Below, one piece after another: positions 1 through 8,138 of a stretch of 64,000 bases of DNA. The DNA is from Nocardioides sp. Root140 (GTDB lineage Bacteria; Actinomycetota; Actinomycetes; Propionibacteriales; Nocardioidaceae), in NCBI RefSeq assembly GCF_001426745.1, contig NZ_LMFI01000012.1:62123-126122 (forward strand), given 5' to 3'. The notes below the pieces were generated by a model. The model was given only the letters and a program-made list of their open reading frames with translations. It searched no databases and was not told the DNA's origin. The position numbers and the translations under genes were made by a program. How positions within the stretch are numbered: the first letter of the stretch is position 1; the number at the start of each line of letters is the position of its first letter.

Positions 1-43
1 TGCCCAGCGCTATCTTCGGCGTGACGCCGACGGAGGGAAGGCC

Positions 44-369
44 ATGGCCTACGACGAGGAGATGGCCGAGCGCATCAGGCAGGCACTCGAGGGCGAGGTC
101 GGGCTGACGGAGAAGCGCATGTTCGGCGGCCTGGCGTTCCTGGTCCACGGCAACATGGCCGCCGCCAGGGCGCGCTGATGCTGCGGGTCGACCCCTCCGA
201 GACCGATGCACTCGTGACGGAGCAGGGGGCGGATCGCATGGAGATGAAGGGCCGCCCCATGAACGGGTGGATCACCGTCGACCCCTCGGTCCTCGACTCC
301 GCAGACGCCCTCGATGGCTGGCTCGAGCACGGCGTCGGCTACGCCCGCACTCTCCCTCCGAAGGGCTGA
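44..369 (+). pseudogene. TfoX N-terminal-domain family protein, frameshifted
   Basis: An ATG at 44, behind a good ribosome binding site (GGAGGGAAGG), opens a reading frame with the usual start of small TfoX-like proteins (MAYDEEMAERIRQAL, then KRMFGGLAFLVHGNMA). It meets a TGA near 176. The rest of the family (LMLRVDPSETDALV, then GRPMNGWITVD and the C-terminal GYARTLPPKG) continues in another frame up to the TGA at 367-369. Restoring the family sequence needs one extra base (or two fewer) in the GC-rich run at about 158-175. Joined, the product would be about 108 residues, normal for the family. It may be a real loss-of-function mutation or a base-calling error in a G/C run. Nothing else is seen in bases 1-43. 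Confidence 0.75.
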
Positions 370-404
370 GGGCCCGACGCGCAGGCGCGTCTCGGCATCA
401 TGGC

Positions 405-1214
405 TCAGCGCAGGCCGGGGTGGTTCCTGGCCAGCACGGGGAGCAGCAGGGAGCGCGGTGCCATCTGTGCGAACACCGACGCCACCCGGTTGACCTTGCC
501 GGGGATCGCGACCAGGCGGCCACGGTCCATGGCCTCCACCGCGACCCGGGCGACCTCTTCGGCGTCGACCCACATCACCGCGGGAAGGGCCGCCTCGGCG
601 TCCTCGCGGACGAAGCCGGCGCGCTCGCCGAAGCCGGTGTGCACCGGGCCCGGGCACAGTGCGGTCGCGGTCACGCCACTGCCGCGCAGCTCACCGGCCA
701 GGCTCTGGGTGTAGGACAGCACGAACGCCTTGCTGGCGCCGTACGCCGCCTGCCCCGGGAGCGGCTGGAAGGCCGCGGTCGAGGCCACGTTGAGTACGGC
801 GCCGCGGCCGCGGGCGACCATGCCGGGGAGGAAGCGGCTGCACAGGTCGACCACGCTGGCCACGTCGACCTCGACCAGGTTCAGCTCGGCCTCGGGGTCG
901 GAGGCGCTGACCGGACCGAGGGTGGAGAGCCCGGCGTTGTTGACCAGGATCTCGGGAACGAGCCCCTCCGCGTCGATCCGTCCGGCCAGGCCGGCGCGGC
1001 CGTCCCGGTCCGCCAGGTCGAGAGTCAGCACCGATGCCTCGCCGCCGGCGGACCGCAGCTCCTCGGCGAGCGCCTCCAGCCGGCTCGTCGAACGCGCGAC
1101 GAGGGTGACGTGGTGGCCCCGGGCGGAGAGCTGTCGGGCGATCTGTTCGCCGATTCCGGACGAGGCTCCGGTGACGACCGCGGTCCGGTCGGACGCGGGT
1201 GCAGGAAGGGTCAT
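405..1214 (-). CDS. SDR family NAD(P)-dependent oxidoreductase
   Basis: Classical short-chain dehydrogenase/reductase of about 269 residues. The Rossmann glycine motif TGASSGIGEQIARQL lies near the N-terminus, followed by VNNAG and the catalytic Tyr-x3-Lys (YGASKAF) after the serine of NVASTAAF. A PG motif (CPGPVHTGF) follows. Substrate is unknown; the SDR fold covers many alcohols, ketones and fatty-acyl groups. The start at 1214 (MTLPAPASDRTAVVTG) puts the nucleotide-binding motif at the usual distance. A longer in-frame start at 1301 would add 29 residues containing a DPSPVL peptide repeat and is less likely. The gene points away from the AurF operon, so the region 1215-1387 may carry control signals for both. 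Confidence 0.85.
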   Translation of the reverse strand: MTLPAPASDRTAVVTGASSGIGEQIARQLSARGHHVTLVARSTSRLEALAEELRSAGGEASVLTLDLADRDGRAGLAGRIDAEGLVPEILVNNAGLSTLGPVSASDPEAELNLVEVDVASVVDLCSRFLPGMVARGRGAVLNVASTAAFQPLPGQAAYGASKAFVLSYTQSLAGELRGSGVTATALCPGPVHTGFGERAGFVREDAEAALPAVMWVDAEEVARVAVEAMDRGRLVAIPGKVNRVASVFAQMAPRSLLLPVLARNHPGLR

Positions 1215-1245
1215 AGGGGAACCGTAGTGGCTCGGATCGAGGCCG

Positions 1246-1284
1246 AGAACTGGCGACGGGTCGATCAGAACTGGCGACGGGTCG
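1246..1284. repeat. Two exact 18-bp direct repeats, 21-bp period, upstream of the SDR gene
   Basis: AGAACTGGCGACGGGTCG occurs at 1246-1263 and again at 1267-1284 without a mismatch. The 21-bp period is two helical turns, so both copies face the same side of the DNA. They lie 32-70 bases upstream of the chosen SDR start at 1214. A tandem regulator site is plausible; a recent slippage duplication is the alternative. Confidence 0.6.
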
Positions 1285-1323
1285 GCAGGTATCTGAGACA
1301 TCGCGTCACAGATATCTATTTAC

Positions 1324-1342
1324 ATGTGACTCCACGTCACAT
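1324..1342. promoter_or_regulatory. Perfect inverted repeat, probable operator of the AurF operon
   Basis: ATGTGAC-N5-GTCACAT is a perfect 7-bp inverted repeat in the unusually AT-rich gap between the SDR gene and the AurF gene. A further GTCACA lies at 1305-1310 and an AGATATCT palindrome at 1310-1317. Its size and position fit a TetR-type operator. The TetR regulator at 4058, encoded in the same operon, is the natural candidate to bind it; that is inference. Confidence 0.55.
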
Positions 1343-1387
1343 TAAAGTCGTGGTTGACCGCAATGCCGTTCCAGGATGAGGTGCGAG

Positions 1388-2338
1388 ATGGCCGTGACCC
1401 AGAGCTACGAAGAGACCTTGGCGACCCTTTCGGAGGCGTCGGTGAACCGGCACTTCGATGCCTTCGTCGACATCGACTGGGACAACCCCGACTACGCGAT
1501 CCATCACGACGACCCGCGGTGGATCCTTCCCGAGGTCGACCCGCTCGGCCGCCATGAGTGGTACAAGTCGCTGCCCAGGGAGCGCCAGATCGAGATCGGC
1601 CTCTGGCGTCAGGCCAACATCACCAAGGTCGGGCTCCAGTTCGAGCAGGTCCTCATCGGCGGCATCATGTGGCACGTCTTCTTCCTGAAGAACGGCAACC
1701 CCGAGTTCCGCTACTCGACGCACGAGGCGACCGAGGAGTGCCACCACACCCAGATGTTCCAGGAGTTCGTGAATCGCACCGGCCTCGACGTTCCCGGCGG
1801 CCCGAAGTGGTTCCGCGCGGTGGCGCCGCTGCTTCCCCTGGCTGCTCCGGTGCTGCCGGAGATCTTCTTCGCCGGCATCCTCGCGGGTGAGGAGCCGATC
1901 GACCACCTGCAGAAGTCGGTGCTGCGCGCCGGCAACGACATGCACCCGCTGCTGCAGCGGATCATGCAGATCCACGTGGCCGAGGAGGCCCGTCACATCG
2001 GCTTCGCGCACCAGTTCATCACCCACCGCACCGCGAGACTGAGCCGGCCGCGGCGCGCCTTCCTGTCGGTGATGTACCCGTTGATCATGCGCACCCTGTG
2101 CGACGTGATCATGGTCCCGAGCAAGGAGGTGACCGACGCGGTCGGCATCCCGCGCGAGGTCATCAAGGACATCTACTGGCGCGACGCCGAGTCCCGCAAG
2201 CTGCTCAAGGACCTCTTCGCCGACGTGCGGATGCTCGCCGAGGAGGCCGACCTGATGAACCCGGTGTCCCGGCGCATCTGGAAGCTGATGCGCATCGACG
2301 GTCGACCGGCCCGGTTCCGCAGCGAACCCGCCGCCTGA
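1388..2338 (+). CDS. AurF-type diiron oxygenase
   Basis: Protein of about 316 residues of the AurF (p-aminobenzoate N-oxygenase) diiron family. Carboxylate/histidine iron-binding motifs are visible: FEQVL, the E-x2-H type HEATEECHHTQMFQEF, and EEARHIGFAHQF. These enzymes use O2 and two electrons to oxidise amines or hydroxylate substrates in the cytoplasm. The ATG at 1388 has GATGAGG just upstream; an in-frame ATG at 1376 would add four residues and has a poorer site. The next gene, 34 bases downstream, encodes a ferredoxin/NADPH reductase fusion that could supply the electrons, and the third encodes a TetR regulator. The true substrate cannot be read from the sequence. No biosynthetic enzymes are next to it, so a role in lipid or xenobiotic oxidation is as likely as antibiotic synthesis. 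Confidence 0.85.
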   Translation: MAVTQSYEETLATLSEASVNRHFDAFVDIDWDNPDYAIHHDDPRWILPEVDPLGRHEWYKSLPRERQIEIGLWRQANITKVGLQFEQVLIGGIMWHVFFLKNGNPEFRYSTHEATEECHHTQMFQEFVNRTGLDVPGGPKWFRAVAPLLPLAAPVLPEIFFAGILAGEEPIDHLQKSVLRAGNDMHPLLQRIMQIHVAEEARHIGFAHQFITHRTARLSRPRRAFLSVMYPLIMRTLCDVIMVPSKEVTDAVGIPREVIKDIYWRDAESRKLLKDLFADVRMLAEEADLMNPVSRRIWKLMRIDGRPARFRSEPAA

Positions 2339-2372
2339 GTCCGCCCGTCCCGCGACCGAACGGAGTTCCGCC

Positions 2373-4061
2373 ATGCCCCACGTCGTCACCCAGTCCTGCT
2401 GCAGCGACGCCTCGTGCGTCGTGGCCTGCCCGGTCAACTGCATCCACCCGGCCCCCGGTGAGCCCGGCTTCGCCGAGGCCGAGATGGTGTACGTCGACCC
2501 GGAGTCGTGCGTGGACTGCGGCGCCTGTGTGACGGCGTGCCCGGTCGGCGCGATCGTTCCGCACACGAAGCTGACCGAGCGCCAGCTGCCGTTCATCGCA
2601 CTGAACTCGTCGTACTTCATGGACGAACCGCACGCGGACCGCACGCCATTGGCGCTGGTGCCCACCCGCCGGGTCGTGCAGGCCGATGACGTGCGCATCG
2701 CGGTGGTCGGGGCCGGCCCGGCAGCGATGTACGCCGCGGACGAGCTGCTGAAGAACCCGGGGGTGAAGGTCGACGTGTTCGACCGGCTGCCCACGCCGTA
2801 CGGCCTGGTGCGCGCGGGGGTCGCACCCGACCACCAGGACACCAAGCTCGTGACGAAGCTGTTCCGGGCGATCGAGGAGCAGCCCGGGTTCCGCTACGTC
2901 CTCAACGTCGAGATCGGTCGCGACCTCAGCCATGACGACCTGGCCCGGAGCTACCACGGTGTCGTGTACGCCGTGGGCGCCTCCGCCGACCGCGCACTCG
3001 GCGTCCCCGGCGAGGACCTGGCCGGCAGCGTCTCCGCGACGGACGTGGTCGGTTGGTACAACGGGCATCCCGACCATGGCGACACGTACGTCGATCTCGG
3101 CGAACGGCGCATCGTGGTGGTGGGCAACGGCAACGTGGCGCTCGACGTCGCCCGCATCCTCACCGCTGATCCCGAGACCCTGTCGGGCACCGACATCGCC
3201 GACCTGCCCCTGGCGACCCTGCGCGGCAGTGCCGTCCAGGAGGTGCTGGTGCTCGGACGTCGAGGCCCCGCCGAGGCTGCGTTCACGATGCCCGAGCTGA
3301 TCGGCCTGGCCGCACGCGACGACGTCGACGTGCTGGTCGACAACGGCGGCGAGGAGATCGTCGTGGACTCGCCCAAGACCGCCCTGATCGCGGAGCTCTC
3401 ACGGCGTCGGCCCACCCCGGGGCGTCGGCGCATCGTGCTCCGCTTCCGGACCGCACCGGTCGCCGTCGTCGGCGACGGCAGCGTCCAGGCGATCGAGGTG
3501 GTGCGCACCGAGCTTCGCCCGGACGCCGACGGGGTTCCGCGTGCCGTGCCGACGGGGGAGACCGAGGTGATCCCGTGCGCCATGGTGCTCCGCTCCGTCG
3601 GCTACCGGGGGCGACCGGTGGACGGACTGCCCTTCGACGAGGCGACCGGAACCGTCCCCAACGACGGTGGCAGGGTGCGCCCCGGGGTGTACGTCGCCGG
3701 CTGGATCAAGCGTGGTCCCACCGGCTACATCGGCACCAACAAGGCCTGCGCGGAGGAGACCGTCACCGGGTTGCTGGACGATCTCGAGCACGGGCACCTG
3801 ACCGAACCGACTGTGCCCGTCGAACGACTCCTGATGTCCCTGGAGGGCAAGGTCGTCGACCGGTCCGGATGGCGTCGCATCGACGACACGGAGCGCGGTC
3901 GCGGCGAGGAGCGAGCGCGCCCACGCGTTAAGATCGTGGACCTTCCCGACCTCGTGGCGGTCGCTCGGCCGCCGATGACGCAGACCGGTCGGGAGCATCG
4001 ACGTCTCCCGATCCGCCAGTCCATGATCCGCCAGACCTCCAGGAGTCGAACACCCACGTGA
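2373..4061 (+). CDS. Ferredoxin / ferredoxin-NADP reductase fusion (FprB type)
   Basis: A 562-residue fusion. Residues 1-65 form a 7Fe-type ferredoxin: an early cysteine set (C9/C10, C15, C19) and the 4Fe-4S run CVDCGACVTACP (C46, C49, C52, C56). From about residue 107 it is an adrenodoxin-reductase-like flavoprotein with an FAD motif (VVGAGPAAMYAADELL), an NADP motif (VVVGNGNVALDVARIL) and the C-terminal FAD/NADP segment GWIKRGPTGYIGTNKA. It should pass electrons from NADPH to its own iron-sulfur domain. It sits between the diiron oxygenase and the TetR gene, so it is the probable reductase for that oxygenase. The start follows a CGGAG site. Its TGA overlaps the GTG of the next gene by four bases. 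Confidence 0.9.
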   Translation: MPHVVTQSCCSDASCVVACPVNCIHPAPGEPGFAEAEMVYVDPESCVDCGACVTACPVGAIVPHTKLTERQLPFIALNSSYFMDEPHADRTPLALVPTRRVVQADDVRIAVVGAGPAAMYAADELLKNPGVKVDVFDRLPTPYGLVRAGVAPDHQDTKLVTKLFRAIEEQPGFRYVLNVEIGRDLSHDDLARSYHGVVYAVGASADRALGVPGEDLAGSVSATDVVGWYNGHPDHGDTYVDLGERRIVVVGNGNVALDVARILTADPETLSGTDIADLPLATLRGSAVQEVLVLGRRGPAEAAFTMPELIGLAARDDVDVLVDNGGEEIVVDSPKTALIAELSRRRPTPGRRRIVLRFRTAPVAVVGDGSVQAIEVVRTELRPDADGVPRAVPTGETEVIPCAMVLRSVGYRGRPVDGLPFDEATGTVPNDGGRVRPGVYVAGWIKRGPTGYIGTNKACAEETVTGLLDDLEHGHLTEPTVPVERLLMSLEGKVVDRSGWRRIDDTERGRGEERARPRVKIVDLPDLVAVARPPMTQTGREHRRLPIRQSMIRQTSRSRTPT

Positions 4062-4774
4062 GTGACGCAGGGTCCACCGACGGTCGCCAGTCGCGCTGGC
4101 TCGAGCACAAGCTCGAGCGACGCGGCCAGATCCTCGACGCTGCGCTGGCCGTCATCGAGGACTCTCCGCACGGCGCCGAGATACACGTCTCCCAGATCGC
4201 GGCGCGCGCGGGCCTGAGCCGCCCGGTGATCTACCGCCACTTCGCCGACCGGGCCGACCTCGACCAAGCTGTCCAGACACACATCCTCGACTCGCTGCGG
4301 GGCCGACTGACTCCGCAGGTGGTGCTGAGCGGGAGCGTCGACGAGATCATCCTGCGGATCGTCTCGACGTACGTCGACTGGGCGGCCGAGCACCCGAACC
4401 TGCACCGGGTCGCTGCCCAGGACTTCGCCGGTGTGGCGACGACGAGCCCGCTGCAGACCGCCGTACAACAGATCGCCGCCGAGCTGTCGGGGCTGATCTC
4501 GCTGGCCGCGGACGTGCTCGTGGTCGAGCTGGACGACGACGACCGCGCCGCCCTCGACCCGCTGGCGCTCGGTCTGGTCAGCCTGGCCATCAGCGCCGTC
4601 CAGCTCTGGTTGGCCAGGCCCGAGCGACAGCCCACGGCCGAGGTGTTGTCGCGGCTGCTCACCGACACGATCTGGTATGCGATCGACGGCCACACCCGCG
4701 CCCGCGGTGTCACTCTCGACCCGCACCTGCCTCTCGAGGACCTCATCGAGGCCAGCTGGACCGCTGCCCGCTGA
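4058..4774 (+). CDS. TetR family transcriptional regulator
   Basis: A 238-residue regulator beginning with GTG inside the stop of the reductase gene (GTGA overlap), so translation is probably coupled. The N-terminal helix-turn-helix is clear (QILDAALAVIE, then SQIAARAGLSRPVIYRHFADRADL). The C-terminal half is the ligand/dimer domain and shows no signature that names a ligand. As the last gene of the operon it most likely controls the operon itself through the inverted repeat at 1324-1342, sensing the oxygenase substrate or product. That link is inference from position. Confidence 0.88.
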   Translation: MSDAGSTDGRQSRWLEHKLERRGQILDAALAVIEDSPHGAEIHVSQIAARAGLSRPVIYRHFADRADLDQAVQTHILDSLRGRLTPQVVLSGSVDEIILRIVSTYVDWAAEHPNLHRVAAQDFAGVATTSPLQTAVQQIAAELSGLISLAADVLVVELDDDDRAALDPLALGLVSLAISAVQLWLARPERQPTAEVLSRLLTDTIWYAIDGHTRARGVTLDPHLPLEDLIEASWTAAR

Positions 4775-4877
4775 CGGGCCTGCGTGTGGCGGCCGATGTG
4801 ACCGGCGAGACACCGTGCCCGGTGGAATCTCCGGTGATGCCGCGGGAGGTGGAGGCTCCACATAGGCTCGTCCTCTG

Positions 4878-5534
4878 ATGACTGACACGCACCTGCAAAC
4901 CCGGCACGCCACACCGGCGCTGGTCCGCGGACTCGACGTGGCGGCCAAGGGCGCACTGCTGCTGCTCCTGGTGATCGCGTTCGTCGACCCCAACCTCGGC
5001 AACATGCGCGACAAGGGGGCCGGTGCCCGGGCCGTCGCCTACCCGATGCTGGCCTTCACCGTTCCGGTGATCTGGTCGGTCTTCTGGAAGGAGCGCGCGT
5101 CGTTCCCCTGGCTGGCCGACCTGATGATCACGCTGTCCTGCTTCTCCGACATCTTCGGCAACCGGATGGACCTCTACGACCAGGTCGTGTGGTTCGACGA
5201 CTTCATGCACTTCTTCAACACCGGCGTGATCACCGGAGCCGTCATCCTGCTCACCATGCATCGCAGCTCCACGCTGCTCGCGACCATCGAACGCGCACTC
5301 GCGATCGGGGTCACGGGGTCGGTCGTGTGGGAGCTGGCCGAGTACGCCGCGTTCCTCAGCAAGTCCTGGGAACGCCACGGCGCCTACACCGACACCCTCG
5401 GCGACCTGTCCCTGGGCATGCTGGGTGCGGTCGGCGCAGCGCTCGTCATCCACGCGATGTGGAAGCGCGGACGCCTCGGTGACGCGGCGCCGCAGCTCGA
5501 GCTCCGCTTCCGGAACCAGGCCTCGACCGTCTGA
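4878..5534 (+). CDS. Multi-pass membrane protein, DUF2238/YjdF-like
   Basis: A 218-residue protein with four or five hydrophobic segments (for example ALLLLLVIAFV, YPMLAFTVPVIWSV and LGMLGAVGAALVIHAM). Conserved polar motifs lie between them: VVWFDDFMHFFNTG, then WELAEY and YTDTLGDL. Asp/His/Glu motifs inside the membrane of this kind recall the DUF2238/YjdF family, whose function is not established. The 103-base gap after the TetR gene has no clear terminator, so read-through from the AurF operon is possible. The start ATG at 4878 has only a weak ribosome binding site. Confidence 0.6.
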   Translation: MTDTHLQTRHATPALVRGLDVAAKGALLLLLVIAFVDPNLGNMRDKGAGARAVAYPMLAFTVPVIWSVFWKERASFPWLADLMITLSCFSDIFGNRMDLYDQVVWFDDFMHFFNTGVITGAVILLTMHRSSTLLATIERALAIGVTGSVVWELAEYAAFLSKSWERHGAYTDTLGDLSLGMLGAVGAALVIHAMWKRGRLGDAAPQLELRFRNQASTV

Positions 5535-5580
5535 CGGGTCAGGCGCCTCCGGCCGTGGACCCGCCCTTCCGTCGAGCGGA

Positions 5581-5663
5581 CCGTGCGACATGCACTTCGG
5601 CCCTGCCGACGTACGTCGCACGCTCAGCGACGTCCGCCGTACCGCGAACTGCATGTTGGACGG
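5581..5663. repeat. Palindromic intergenic element, copy A
   Basis: In the 193-base gap between two convergent genes, 5581-5600 and 5644-5663 form an imperfect inverted repeat matching at 16 of 20 positions, with the cores ACATGCACTTCG and GAACTGCATGT. The loop contains the palindrome GACGTACGTC (5608-5617) and CGCACGCTCAG. The arm core and the loop string both recur at 28234-28326, so this looks like one member of a dispersed hairpin family rather than a chance terminator. Confidence 0.6.
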
Positions 5664-5727
5664 CCCGACCCCTGGCGCGTACGGCGATCGCACCGACCGT
5701 GTGGTTCTGGTTGGTCCGGCCCCCGGT

Positions 5728-6537
5728 CTAGTCCAGCAGGCCCACCGGCCACAGGTCGTGCTCGCCGGGGAACCCCTTCAGCTCGACCCGCCGCGGCTCA
5801 CCGAAGTCGAAGTCCGCGACCAGGCCCTCGTGCACGGCGTCGCTGACCAGGATCTCGCCGCCGACGGCGTGCGAGGCCACGCGGGCGGCCATGGCGACGT
5901 TGCGGCCGAAGTAGTCGCCGTCCTTCTCGATCGCGCGGCCCGTGTGCAGTCCCATGCGCACCTCCACCGGCGTACGCCGCAGCACGCGTCCGCGGGCCTC
6001 GGCCAGCCCGGTCTGCATGGAGATCGCGGCACGCAACGCCTCGCCCGGGTCGCCGAAGGCCACCATGAAACCGTCGCCCTGGGACTTCACGACGTGGCCG
6101 CCGTGCGCGGTGACCCGCTTGCGGATGACCTTGTCGTGGGCCTCGAGCAGCGCCATCCAGCGCTGGTCGCCGAGCTGCTCGTTGAGTGCGGTTGAGTCGA
6201 CGATGTCGGAGAAGAAGATCGTCACCGTGCCGTCGGGTGCGGCGACCTTCTCGATCTCGGTGCGGTCGGCCAGCGCGATGCCGGTCCATTCCTCGATCGA
6301 GGAGGTCAGGAAGCCGCCGACACCTTGTTCGCGGACGCGCACAGCCGTGCCGACCGCCGTGCGGAACGCGAACGTGGCGGCCTGTCGCGGCAGGCTCGGC
6401 GCGGGCCTCTCGAGTCGACGCAGCAGCTCGTCGCGCTCCTCGCGCAACTGCCTGTTGTGCGACAGGACCCGGCCGAGCGCGACCGAGGAGACGATCAGCG
6501 CCACGACCAGGGCGATGACGACGATCGTGACGACCAC
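5728..6537 (-). CDS. Membrane-anchored class III adenylate/guanylate cyclase
   Basis: A 269-residue protein: one N-terminal transmembrane helix (about residues 2-22), a short charged coiled segment (NRQLREERDELLRRLE), then a class III cyclase homology domain from about 105 to 255. Metal-binding aspartates are present (FFSDIVDST, D111; KSQGDGFMVAF, D155), as are Lys151 and the late YFGRNVAMAARV segment that carries the Asn and Arg used in catalysis. It is therefore probably active, making cAMP or cGMP at the inner face of the membrane. It starts with GTG nine bases after the stop of the metalloprotease gene, which implies a shared transcript and possibly coupled translation. Confidence 0.85.
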   Translation of the reverse strand: MVVTIVVIALVVALIVSSVALGRVLSHNRQLREERDELLRRLERPAPSLPRQAATFAFRTAVGTAVRVREQGVGGFLTSSIEEWTGIALADRTEIEKVAAPDGTVTIFFSDIVDSTALNEQLGDQRWMALLEAHDKVIRKRVTAHGGHVVKSQGDGFMVAFGDPGEALRAAISMQTGLAEARGRVLRRTPVEVRMGLHTGRAIEKDGDYFGRNVAMAARVASHAVGGEILVSDAVHEGLVADFDFGEPRRVELKGFPGEHDLWPVGLLD

Positions 6538-6546
6538 CTGACCGCC

Positions 6547-8100
6547 TCAGCCCCGCTGAGAGGTGGCGCGGTACTTGAAGCCGCGCCCCTCGTCGAGCGG
6601 GGTGCCCTCGCAGCTGAACTGGGTGCCGGACCAGCAGCGGTAGCGTGCGGATCCGTTGGCCAGGGTCAGGGTCACCCTCGACACGATGTTCTTGTCGAAG
6701 ACGAAGCGGCGGGTCGCCTGTCCCTCTGAGTTGAGCGCCACCGGCCGCTGGACGACAGAACCGTTGGTGAGGTGCAGCACCACGTGGGCGCGGGCGGCGT
6801 ACGACGGCGCGGTGATCTCGATGCGCACCTGCCAGTTGGCGCCCATTCCCGTGCCGGGCGTGATGTTGTAGCTGCGCGACGCTAGGTGCTTGAGCCAGAA
6901 GGTCCGCCACCTGGTGGTACGGGTGGCCGTGTCGAGGTGCCAGGTTCCGGCGATCGCTGTGTTCGGGTACGCCGCGCCCTCCTCGTACGCCTTGTCGGGC
7001 ATGGTGTTGTCGGCGGAGAACCGGACGAACGCGGCGGCGAGGCTGGTGCTGCGCGCGCGCAGCTCCGCGTCGAGGGCGCCGGTGGACGTGACGGACGCCG
7101 TACGGGCGCGGTACCAGACCTGCCGGACCACGTCGGTGCCGAACCTGTTGCCGAGGTGCTCGAAGAAGATCCAGTTGCCGTACCAGGCGCCGCCGTCGGC
7201 GTCGAGGGACTGGGCAGGCCTGGCCAGGGAGCTGTAGCGGAGGTACTGGCGGTTGTCGTTGATCTCGTCGTAGACGCGCTCCTCCATGAACGTGGCCGTG
7301 GACTCCATGAACCACGGGTCCTCGTTCGTGGCGTAGGCGAACTGCACGGTGTGGAAGAACTCGTGGGCCGCGGTCACCTTCAAGGACTCGGTCGGATCAC
7401 CGGAGAAGTCGGCGAAGTCGTTGTCGAGCACCAGGAATCCGGCGGCACGCGTGGTGAACTCGTCGATGTTGGCGTAGCCGTAGACCTGGCTGGCGCCGGT
7501 GTCGCCGAGGTAGACGTCGAGGAGCCCGGTGCGGCCCTCGCCCACGGGGTTGTCCTTCGCCCCGTCGCTGAGCGGTCGGCGGTAGCGCAGGTCGCCCACC
7601 TCGCGGGCCCACACGTTCTCCATCACCGACTCGACGAGCTCGACGTAGTCAGGGACCTCGTCGTTGTCGGAGTCGGTCAGGTCGGGCATGTGCTTGCCGG
7701 TCCTGACCCAGTGGACGCAGAAGTGTGCCGTGCAGTCGATCTCGTCGGTCTGGGTTCCGTAGCTGATCTCCGGCGCGGGTGCCGTGCCGGAGTCGCTGGG
7801 CCGCAGCATCAGCTGCTCGGCCCGGTCCTGCTCGGCCGCGGGCAGGTCGGCCTTGGTCTGCTGCACCTCGAGCAACGCCATGCTGGCGTCCTGGGATCCT
7901 TCTCCGCTGAGCGCGTCCGTGGCGGACGCGAGGGCCTGGAGGGCCTTCTCCTCCTTGGATCCGTGGTCGTCCTTGGCGTGGCTCTGCGTCACGCGCGAGG
8001 CGTGGTCGCTGTCGGCGTACGCCGGGGCGCTGAGGGCTGCGACGACGACCGCAAGGGTCACCGCCAGGGCAGCACGGGGCGTCATGCGCGGAGAAGGCAT
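6547..8100 (-). CDS. Secreted zinc metalloprotease-like protein (MXAN_6640 type)
   Basis: A 517-residue exported protein. A signal peptide with a basic start and hydrophobic core ends near APAYA at 29. An Asp-rich calcium-like loop (DSDNDEVPD, about 143-151) and a CTAHFC pair precede the zinc motif HEFFH (246-250); ESTAT at about 266 could give the third ligand. The C-terminal third is beta-rich with a CWSGTQFSC pair and may be a binding or propeptide domain. The fit is to the MXAN_6640 family of putative metalloproteases, recalled and not searched. Substrate unknown. It lies directly upstream of the membrane cyclase gene. Confidence 0.75.
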   Translation of the reverse strand: MPSPRMTPRAALAVTLAVVVAALSAPAYADSDHASRVTQSHAKDDHGSKEEKALQALASATDALSGEGSQDASMALLEVQQTKADLPAAEQDRAEQLMLRPSDSGTAPAPEISYGTQTDEIDCTAHFCVHWVRTGKHMPDLTDSDNDEVPDYVELVESVMENVWAREVGDLRYRRPLSDGAKDNPVGEGRTGLLDVYLGDTGASQVYGYANIDEFTTRAAGFLVLDNDFADFSGDPTESLKVTAAHEFFHTVQFAYATNEDPWFMESTATFMEERVYDEINDNRQYLRYSSLARPAQSLDADGGAWYGNWIFFEHLGNRFGTDVVRQVWYRARTASVTSTGALDAELRARSTSLAAAFVRFSADNTMPDKAYEEGAAYPNTAIAGTWHLDTATRTTRWRTFWLKHLASRSYNITPGTGMGANWQVRIEITAPSYAARAHVVLHLTNGSVVQRPVALNSEGQATRRFVFDKNIVSRVTLTLANGSARYRCWSGTQFSCEGTPLDEGRGFKYRATSQRG

Positions 8101-8138
8101 GGAGCGAAGGTATCCCAGCCGGTGGGGAGGCCGCAGGC

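Noticed and set aside
1337..2845. 502-codon minus-strand frame across the AurF and reductase genes
   Set aside because: It covers the intergenic region and two well-supported genes and has no family features.
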